In this document: positions 1 to 5,476 of the stretch, piece by piece | Numbering within the stretch: position 1 is the first letter of the stretch | Layout: each line of letters opens with the position of its first letter | Assembly (NCBI GenBank): GCA_002496955.1 | Contig: DALZ01000155.1 | Location: forward strand, 1 to 6,336 | From: Euryarchaeota archaeon UBA128 | Lineage (GTDB): Archaea > Thermoplasmatota > Poseidoniia > Poseidoniales > Poseidoniaceae | Length of the DNA stretch: 6,336 nt | Direction of reading: 5' to 3' | Program-made: the position numbers and the translations under genes | Notes under the pieces: generated by a model | What the model was told of the DNA's origin: nothing | The model's input: the letters and a program-made list of their open reading frames with translations, nothing else | Database searches by the model: none

Positions 1-645
1 AACATAACCGGACTGAGTTTTGTTAGTGCAGAGAATAAATTTGCCCAGTTAGCCGCACACGATGCCGTCGTTGCTGCCAGTGGGGCGTTAAACACGTTGG
101 CAGTTAGTCTCATGAAAATAGCCAATGATATCCGATGGCTAGGATCAGGTCCGCGCTGTGGATTAGGCGAATTGGCTCTGCCAGCTAACGAACCCGGCTC
201 TTCAATCATGCCTGGTAAAGTCAACCCCACTCAGGCCGAGGCAATGACGATGGTTTGTTGCCAGGTTATGGGCAATCATACTGCGATCACGGTCGGCGGT
301 TCCCAAGGTAATTTTGAATTAAATGTCTACAAACCGATGATGATTCATAATCTATTGCATTCCGCTAGGTTACTCACTGATTCTTGCCGTTCAATGCGCG
401 ATAAGTGTATTGAAGGGCTAGCTCCAATTGCTGATAATATCGCTAACCATTTGGAAAATTCACTAATGTTAGTTACCGCCCTAAACAACCATATCGGCTA
501 TGACAAAGCGGCAAAGATTGCTAAGAACGCACATGAGCATGGTTTGACATTACGGGAGTCCGCTTTGGCTTTGGGATATCTAACCAACGAGGAATTTGAT
601 GATTGGGTAAAGCCAGAGAATATGATCGGGCCATCAGTAAACTGA
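1..645 (+). CDS. fumC: Class II fumarate hydratase (fumarase C), C-terminal part, 5' end outside the window
   Basis: This is the last 214 residues of a class II fumarase, which interconverts fumarate and malate in the TCA cycle as a cytosolic homotetramer. The frame is open from the first base, so the N-terminal half, including the active-site histidine region, is missing only because the window starts inside the gene. The fumarase/aspartase superfamily signature GSSIMPGKVNP lies at about fragment residues 66-76. Its first serine (S67) corresponds to the catalytic base S318 of E. coli FumC. RWLGSGPRCGLGEL (about 45-58) and ELNVYKPMM (about 105-113) favour fumarase over aspartase or argininosuccinate lyase. 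The 147 residues after that serine closely match the family, so the C-terminus is intact; it ends ...IGYDKAAKIAKNAHEHG, then ALGYL and PENMIGPSVN. The gene ends in TGA, directly against the stop codon of the opposite-strand DNA polymerase gene. Identification is very secure. Confidence 0.97.
   Translation, partial: NITGLSFVSAENKFAQLAAHDAVVAASGALNTLAVSLMKIANDIRWLGSGPRCGLGELALPANEPGSSIMPGKVNPTQAEAMTMVCCQVMGNHTAITVGGSQGNFELNVYKPMMIHNLLHSARLLTDSCRSMRDKCIEGLAPIADNIANHLENSLMLVTALNNHIGYDKAAKIAKNAHEHGLTLRESALALGYLTNEEFDDWVKPENMIGPSVN
634..645. repeat. 12-bp perfect palindrome at the end of fumC, at the convergent junction
   Basis: TCAGT-AA-ACTGA forms a 5-bp inverted repeat whose last bases are the fumC stop codon. 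The DP2 stop codon starts at the next base. The arms are short and no T-run follows on either strand, so a terminator role is not established. It could be chance. Confidence 0.35.
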
Positions 646-3600
646 CTACAAGAAGTCTGAGAGTGACATTTGTCTAGCGCGGTCGTTTTGGAACAATGAG
701 TCGGCACTGCTTGCTAGCCATTGTACGTTCTGTTTTGTGTAGGTATCGACCCCATATTTCTCCATGACGTGTTGTGTTACCTTGATGTATTTTCTAACAG
801 CTCCTTCCGAGACAGTCAATGCTAAATTACCGTTACATAAATCTCCAATAGATTTTGAAATTCCCAATGAACCAAATCCGGCATTATTGGCTTTACTTTG
901 CTGGATGCATTTGCCGGCAATAGGCATTCGGCGATATGAATGGCCACATTTCAAGCACCTGACTTTTTGCCGAGCAAATGCGTTTAGATTGCCTCTCAGG
1001 TCAGGTAAAAAATGCGAGCGAATAACACTTGAGGCGACCTTTCGTACGTCGACAGCCCGAAGCCGATGGCCGAGGTCTAACTGTCCGTTCATTTTGTCAA
1101 TCATTGTGTCGAGTGTTTTGTAAGCCGATAATGCAGGCCCTGCGGAAATAGAATCGCAGTCGTGGGTAAAGCCATAGCCTCGGACAGCCGCAACAGATTC
1201 CAATCGTCGTTCAACAAAATCGACACGAGAGGCGATTGTTTTAGGGTGTGGACAATCTAACGTTGCCTCGTAAAAATCTCTCTCATAATACCACCCTGAG
1301 TCGACATTCAGTGCTTCTTTATCAACTTCAGTTGGGTTTAACCTAGTCGTCAGCACAAGAGGAGCATCCATTTGACCCCCTCGGTTTGCCGGTAGGATTT
1401 CACGACTAAAATTTAGCAAGCCATCCATTAACAGCATAATTGCGTCCTCGTCGCCATCACAATTTCTACGTTTTGAGGCGTGAAACAGTGGATGAGCGTA
1501 ACCACCAGAACAGTCAGTCCAACCAATAATCCGTGATAGGACGCCCCCAGAGGTGTGTGGTGCAAGAGCACAAATCAGGTGACCTACTAAATCATCGGCA
1601 CTAGAGACATTGTAATATGGTTCTAACCCGTAATATCTAGAGAGCAATTCGTCAATAAATTGTGCTGTTCTAACGAAATAGTCGCTGGCATTTTTTGCTA
1701 CAATGAAATCTTGAGGGTATAACTCGAGTAATTGATCATCTGAAGTTAATTCATGGCCCAGATAATCATGAGTGTAACCAAGGTTAACCAATCGTTTCCA
1801 TGACACTTCAATTTCCTTCGGCTTAAAATGCGTAACTGGCACATCACTCATATCAAATCTTACAGTGCCATCACGAAATACCGGAATCTCGTATTTTGCC
1901 CTCAAAATGCCTTTTTCTAAAGCCTCAGGGGTCTGATTTTTGCTGGCAATTTTCTTCATACATTTGATATTGTTTGGGACTCTTTCCAAGCCGAGATTAA
2001 TCATTGCATCCTCAATCATTGATGCGATAGGAACAGTGGTAATCTCACCTCTTCGGCGTCTATTTGCGTCAAGTTCTTTGTTAAACTCGGTGCGACCATT
2101 GCACTTCTCTCCAACGATTGTTTCACCATATTGGTTGGTTTTTCGGTGATGACACGAGAGCATGGGGGATTTTTTCCCGCAATCTATGCAAGTTCGCAAA
2201 CCAAGTTGAACCCGAATGTTCTGTTTTTCCGCAGCGTTACTTAGTAATCGCTGGTTGCCGCCATTCAATTCAATGGGGAATAATGTGTGAGCCATGGGAT
2301 TCATAATTCGTGGTGCAGACTTCTCAGGTCTACCCATCCGGCAACCGATTCTTACTGGTGCTGAATGGTGCCATCGAAGTTTTGAGATTTTCTTTATCAT
2401 CGGTAAAATTCCATCAACTCTGTGATCATCGCGATCGACTTGGGAACTGAGGAATTTTTCTGCATCTTCGGGTCCTTCATCGATGATATTGGCTGCCGCA
2501 GCTTGGCCAATTTTGTCGGTTTCGGCGATTGATTTGCCCATCTGACGAGCGCTGGTTTCGGCAGATATTCGCTGGATAGCGCGTTCTTTCTCTAACTCCT
2601 CTAATCGATGCTCTTCTTTCTCTAGGATGGTTTTCGCAGCTTTTAGCCGCTCTATTCGTTCCCTAAATATTCGTTTAGAGTCAGCAATCATTAGTGGTTT
2701 ACCATCTTCTATACTGAATCCTAAACCCTCCATCAGCGCAGACCAGCCGCTGGTTATGACTAGATCATCACCGTCATGATAATGGGCTAATCCAAGGATT
2801 AGCGCTGACCCCTTGGCAATGCCGTGCTGTTGCAGAGTCCACAAGGCAGAAAGGTTGTGGTCAAAGATAAAATCTTCAATTGACAATGCAGGCCCAGGGA
2901 CTTGTTTGAGTTGATTAACATTCAATTCTGTCGGGGGCATCTCGGACATAACTTCCGGATTCCATCCAGCAACTCCATTTTTGATTCGTAACGACATTGA
3001 TTCTCGTTTAGGCGTGGATACCCCGTCGCTGTTACCGGTCTCTATGGTTGCATCCGCTAACAACTCAATTAATTGGGGCACCCATTCAATCGGCAGGTCA
3101 AGGAACCACGGGTTGTGAGGCGGTGGTAGAGAGGTTTTGAATTTCTCAGCAATGGCTCTGGCTTGTTGCCAGTTTGGTGTGAGTTTAGTTAAAAAACGCT
3201 GCCATCTCAAGCGGACGGCAAATCTGAGGTTGGTATCAGAAAATTGTTCTTTGGTTAATCCGGGCACGCCCGTGGGGCAATTCTCTTGAGGTAAATCCAT
3301 AATGTTACAGAATTGCTGGACTAGTTCTGGTGAACTCAACTCTTCAATCAAGTCACTTGCCCACCAATCTACAGAATATCCTGCTGGTACCAAGTGCTTG
3401 TTGTTTTCAAGAAATTCCCCATAACCAATGACAATTTCACCGTTATCCCAAACTGTGCCAATTTCGTTTCTTACTTGGTTAAATTCTTCAATTGTGTCAC
3501 AGCGTGTAAATCTTCCATCATTCAATACTACCCATGGCCCGTCGGTATCATCAGAAGGGGTAATAGCACACGCTTTTCCCGGACGTTCAATTTTCATTTG

Positions 3601-4728
3601 AGTACCTATGGTGATGAAGTCATCCATGGCGACCATACATGCAGGATTAACCGACGCAGCCGCCAGTCCTGAAGGCCTTGCTCGTCCATATCTAAGCCGG
3701 AACCCACCGGGTTCTTGTGGAGAGCCAAAAACTGGGCGGCCAGCAATAATATCATTCATGAATTTCGTTATTGGCTCGATCATCCGTGATTTGAAGGTAA
3801 TTTCTTCATCAATACCTTTGCTATCGCCTTTTTCCGCGAATTTACTGATGAAATCCCACCCAGGAGTTTTCATCCGCTCGGTGTGTTTCCTGATTTTGGG
3901 CGCTTTCAAACACATTCCTTCTCCAATAACCAATAATACTCCACCTCGAATCCTACCTTCGTCGATGTTTCGAACATCTCCATAACCCGCACATTCTATG
4001 CGCTCTGTCGATTCACCATTGATCATCACTGGACAAGCGCGAACGATTTCATCGACTTCTTCAGGTGTAGGCCGATATTGTAGGTTGCCCCGATAAAGCG
4101 CAAACTCCTCTTTAACACGTTCAACTTCTGGAGTAGTTGGTTGATACTTCCCGATATTCAACTCTACGCGTATCATGTCAGCGATTAGAACTGCTAGTGC
4201 TTGTGCAGTGCCTCCTGCAGCCCTTATAGGGCCGGCAAAGTGCACAGAGACAAATTGGGAACCATCAACATTGTTCAGTAAACGTACTTCGCTAATACCT
4301 TCTAAAGGCGCAACTAAAACAGCCTCTGTCAAAATTGCCAATCCAACACGCAGTCCTACATCAATAGCCGTAACTAGGTCATGACCTTGCTCCCTAAAGC
4401 CACGCGCAACCGACTGCGCCATTATCATCGATGTAGTTTCTCGATCGTGCATTGTCAGGGTTTTTCTGATATCATCAGCAACCTCATACTCACCAAGATA
4501 CTCTACCAACAACTTCTCAGTCCGGCCGGCTAAATCTGCTGCTCGGGGTATTTCCACAAACGGTCTGTAGTCTAGGTTTTTGCTGCGGGCAATCTCCGCA
4601 ATTCGATAGGCATCGTCAGTTCTCTCATCGAGCCACTGCTGATAATTTGACATTTCAGTCTCGAGACGCGCCAGATCTAGACCGTCAGTAGGATTGAGGT
4701 CAAATTTCCCACGAATGTCATCTGGCAT
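646..4728 (-). CDS. polC: Archaeal family-D DNA polymerase (PolD), large catalytic subunit DP2
   Basis: This is the 1360-residue DP2 subunit (also called polD2) of the heterodimeric archaeal replicative polymerase; it carries the polymerising activity and pairs with the exonuclease subunit DP1, which is not in this window. Landmarks, numbered from the chosen ATG: helical N-terminal region (about 1-130); GPIRAAGGTAQAL (about 166-178); GGFRLRYGRARPSG (about 341-354) and ERPGKACAITP (about 381-391); RIGCRMGRPEK (about 793-803); Cys-rich module I (C847, C850, C859, C876); active-site core NCDGDED (1089-1095) with the catalytic aspartates D1091 and D1093; Cys-rich module III (C1258, C1261, C1274, C1298); and the tail QMSLSDFL (1353-1360), which resembles a PIP box. 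The common intein site at NCDGDED is uninterrupted. At 1360 residues it is about 100 longer than Pyrococcus DP2; a charged helical insertion (about 685-730) and long zinc loops account for part of this. The frame runs 13 codons further upstream to a TTG at 4767, but the ATG at 4728 is preferred because AGGGAG sits 4 nt before it. The gene is convergent and abutting with fumC and divergent from pyrE. Confidence 0.97.
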   Translation of the reverse strand: MPDDIRGKFDLNPTDGLDLARLETEMSNYQQWLDERTDDAYRIAEIARSKNLDYRPFVEIPRAADLAGRTEKLLVEYLGEYEVADDIRKTLTMHDRETTSMIMAQSVARGFREQGHDLVTAIDVGLRVGLAILTEAVLVAPLEGISEVRLLNNVDGSQFVSVHFAGPIRAAGGTAQALAVLIADMIRVELNIGKYQPTTPEVERVKEEFALYRGNLQYRPTPEEVDEIVRACPVMINGESTERIECAGYGDVRNIDEGRIRGGVLLVIGEGMCLKAPKIRKHTERMKTPGWDFISKFAEKGDSKGIDEEITFKSRMIEPITKFMNDIIAGRPVFGSPQEPGGFRLRYGRARPSGLAAASVNPACMVAMDDFITIGTQMKIERPGKACAITPSDDTDGPWVVLNDGRFTRCDTIEEFNQVRNEIGTVWDNGEIVIGYGEFLENNKHLVPAGYSVDWWASDLIEELSSPELVQQFCNIMDLPQENCPTGVPGLTKEQFSDTNLRFAVRLRWQRFLTKLTPNWQQARAIAEKFKTSLPPPHNPWFLDLPIEWVPQLIELLADATIETGNSDGVSTPKRESMSLRIKNGVAGWNPEVMSEMPPTELNVNQLKQVPGPALSIEDFIFDHNLSALWTLQQHGIAKGSALILGLAHYHDGDDLVITSGWSALMEGLGFSIEDGKPLMIADSKRIFRERIERLKAAKTILEKEEHRLEELEKERAIQRISAETSARQMGKSIAETDKIGQAAAANIIDEGPEDAEKFLSSQVDRDDHRVDGILPMIKKISKLRWHHSAPVRIGCRMGRPEKSAPRIMNPMAHTLFPIELNGGNQRLLSNAAEKQNIRVQLGLRTCIDCGKKSPMLSCHHRKTNQYGETIVGEKCNGRTEFNKELDANRRRRGEITTVPIASMIEDAMINLGLERVPNNIKCMKKIASKNQTPEALEKGILRAKYEIPVFRDGTVRFDMSDVPVTHFKPKEIEVSWKRLVNLGYTHDYLGHELTSDDQLLELYPQDFIVAKNASDYFVRTAQFIDELLSRYYGLEPYYNVSSADDLVGHLICALAPHTSGGVLSRIIGWTDCSGGYAHPLFHASKRRNCDGDEDAIMLLMDGLLNFSREILPANRGGQMDAPLVLTTRLNPTEVDKEALNVDSGWYYERDFYEATLDCPHPKTIASRVDFVERRLESVAAVRGYGFTHDCDSISAGPALSAYKTLDTMIDKMNGQLDLGHRLRAVDVRKVASSVIRSHFLPDLRGNLNAFARQKVRCLKCGHSYRRMPIAGKCIQQSKANNAGFGSLGISKSIGDLCNGNLALTVSEGAVRKYIKVTQHVMEKYGVDTYTKQNVQWLASSADSLFQNDRARQMSLSDFL

Positions 4729-4732
4729 GCTT

Positions 4733-4738
4733 CTCCCT
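4733..4738 (-). promoter_or_regulatory. Shine-Dalgarno site deciding the DP2 start
   Basis: On the minus strand AGGGAG, containing GGAG, lies 4 nt before the ATG at 4728. This purine run is the reason for choosing that ATG over the in-frame TTG at 4767, which has no such site. Confidence 0.65.
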
Positions 4739-4741
4739 ATG

Positions 4742-4755
4742 CGGCTTGGTAGCCG
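4742..4755. repeat. GC-rich inverted repeat upstream of DP2
   Basis: CGGCT-TGGT-AGCCG forms a perfect 5-bp stem with a 4-nt loop, immediately upstream of the DP2 Shine-Dalgarno. It overlaps the GC-palindromic run GCCGGCCGC. If the TATA-like element at 4762-4770 is real, this hairpin lies between TATA and the transcription start and would act as DNA, for example as an operator. Otherwise it would be in the mRNA leader. It may also be chance in a GC-rich patch. Confidence 0.3.
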
Positions 4756-4761
4756 GCCGCT

Positions 4762-4770
4762 TATCAAAAA
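4762..4770 (-). promoter_or_regulatory. Possible TATA box for polC (DP2)
   Basis: On the minus strand this reads TTTTTGATA, centred about 38 nt before the DP2 ATG. An archaeal start site about 26 nt downstream would give a leader of roughly 12 nt that still includes the AGGGAG ribosome site, which is a plausible geometry. The match to the archaeal TATA consensus is only fair and no clear BRE was recognised. Confidence 0.3.
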
Positions 4771-4798
4771 TTGCCTAACAGGCTGGATTTACCCACTG

Positions 4799-4863
4799 AT
4801 GGTCCTTATTGCAAATATGTGACCAATCTGCAAGCAAAGTTCATTGCCCATTTGCTGGACCAT
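4799..4863 (+). promoter_or_regulatory. Two-part inverted repeat / candidate leader stem-loop before pyrE
   Basis: The outer arms ATGGTCC (4799-4805) and GGACCAT (4857-4863) are perfect 7-bp complements. Nested inside them, GCAAAT (4811-4816) and ATTTGC (4850-4855) are perfect 6-bp complements, separated from the outer arms by TTATT on the left and a single T on the right. Further in, GTGA (4819-4822) can pair with TTGC (4844-4847) using two G-U pairs. The outer stem ends 6 nt before the pyrE ATG. As RNA this would be a long bulged hairpin in the leader; as DNA, two nested dyads. If AAATATG (about 4813-4819) is instead the pyrE TATA box, the left arms would not be transcribed and only the DNA interpretation remains. 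Confidence 0.4.
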
Positions 4864-4869
4864 GACTTG

Positions 4870-5472
4870 ATGAGCGCACATCAGTCAATACGAAGTCATC
4901 CAAAGTGGCAAAGGCTCGTCGAGTTGGTTAAAGAATTAGCGTTCATTGACGGCGGTAGCGACGATGCCTTTACGCTAGCAAGCGGACGTCAATCACGCTG
5001 GTTTTTTGATACTAAACCAGTGATGATGCATCCTGAAGCGAGTCAGTTGATTGGTGAGTTGCTTAACCTAAGGATGGATAAACTCGGTGCGGACTATGTT
5101 GGAGGACTGGAACTTGGTGCAGTCCCATTAACCGCAATTGCGATTACCATGTCGCCCAAGGAATCTCATCGTCGTGGATTTATGGTCAGAAAGGAACCGA
5201 AAGGCAGGGGTGGTCGCAAAACGAAGAATCCGCCAGGAATCGAGGGCTCTTCACTATCGCAAGGCGGTAGAATAGTCATCGTTGAAGACGTTACTACTAC
5301 TGGGGGCTCAGCAATTAAAGCCGTTGAAAGAATACATGATGACACCGATTGCACAGTCATTGCAGTTATCAGCATAGTCGACCGCCAAGAGGGCGCTGAG
5401 GCGGCTTTTGCTGCTGCTGGAATTCCCTTTGAAAGTCTGATGAACAGAAGCGACGTAGCCGAACCTGAGTGA
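4870..5472 (+). CDS. pyrE: Orotate phosphoribosyltransferase
   Basis: This 200-residue enzyme joins orotate and PRPP to make OMP, the fifth step of de novo UMP synthesis, and acts in the cytosol, normally as a homodimer. Landmarks, numbered from the ATG: FTLASGRQSRWFFDTKPVMM (about 34-53), the typical OPRT N-terminal substrate region; GGLELGAVPLTAIAI (about 78-92); the flexible catalytic loop starting RKEPKGRG (97-104); and the PRPP-binding signature IVEDVTTTGGS (137-147), with the acidic pair E139/D140. Length is normal for the family. Two oddities are in the catalytic loop: the residue aligned with E. coli His105 is arginine (R103), and the loop is about seven residues longer and rich in Lys/Arg. 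The frame is open back to a TTG at 4771, but the ATG at 4870 fits the family N-terminus best. It has no convincing Shine-Dalgarno, so the start is less certain than the identity. A methyltransferase gene follows after 4 nt. Confidence 0.93.
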   Translation: MSAHQSIRSHPKWQRLVELVKELAFIDGGSDDAFTLASGRQSRWFFDTKPVMMHPEASQLIGELLNLRMDKLGADYVGGLELGAVPLTAIAITMSPKESHRRGFMVRKEPKGRGGRKTKNPPGIEGSSLSQGGRIVIVEDVTTTGGSAIKAVERIHDDTDCTVIAVISIVDRQEGAEAAFAAAGIPFESLMNRSDVAEPE

Positions 5473-5473
5473 T
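5469..5473 (+). promoter_or_regulatory. Possible ribosome site for the methyltransferase, overlapping the pyrE stop
   Basis: GTGAT, which includes the pyrE TGA stop, matches the downstream half of the archaeal Shine-Dalgarno consensus GGAGGTGAT in the right register relative to the ATG at 5477. It supports translational coupling with pyrE. The match is only five bases. Confidence 0.35.
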
Positions 5474-5476
5474 TGT

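Larger units (their letters stand above)
4729..4869. promoter_or_regulatory. Divergent promoter/leader region between polC (DP2) and pyrE
   Basis: This 141-bp spacer separates the two divergent start codons and is the only non-coding stretch in the window, so it should hold both promoters. It contains the DP2 ribosome site, an AT-rich TATA-like element, a 5-bp GC hairpin, a weak GCCT-AAC-AGGC inverted repeat (4773-4783) and a larger two-part inverted repeat before pyrE. Both reading frames stay open part-way into it from TTG codons at 4767 (minus) and 4771 (plus). Starting there would leave only 3 bp between the genes, which argues against those starts. No tRNA or other RNA gene was recognised. 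Confidence 0.6.

Noticed and set aside
646..720. Intrinsic terminator for fumC downstream of its stop codon
   Set aside because: There is no strong hairpin followed by a T-run. Only a short TTTT near 684 is present, and it is inside the DP2 coding region.
764..1123. 119-residue plus-strand open frame opposite the DP2 C-terminal region
   Set aside because: It lies opposite conserved DP2 sequence including the zinc module, with no family resemblance or ribosome site.
1443..1463. Intein at the DP2 active site
   Set aside because: The NCDGDED motif, a known intein insertion point, is continuous, and no intein splicing blocks were seen anywhere in the protein.
3608..3985. 125-residue plus-strand open frame opposite DP2
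   Set aside because: It is the antisense shadow of conserved DP2 sequence, its translation has no recognisable domain, and no start signal was seen.
4729..4767. N-terminal extension of DP2 by 13 residues from a TTG at 4767
   Set aside because: There is no ribosome site before it, the ATG at 4728 has AGGGAG 4 nt upstream, and the extension would consume the divergent promoter region.
4771..4869. N-terminal extension of PyrE by 33 residues from a TTG at 4771
   Set aside because: The added residues do not resemble the OPRT N-terminus, no ribosome site precedes the TTG, and the gene would then begin 3 bp from the extended DP2 frame. A GTG at 4819 is equally unsupported.
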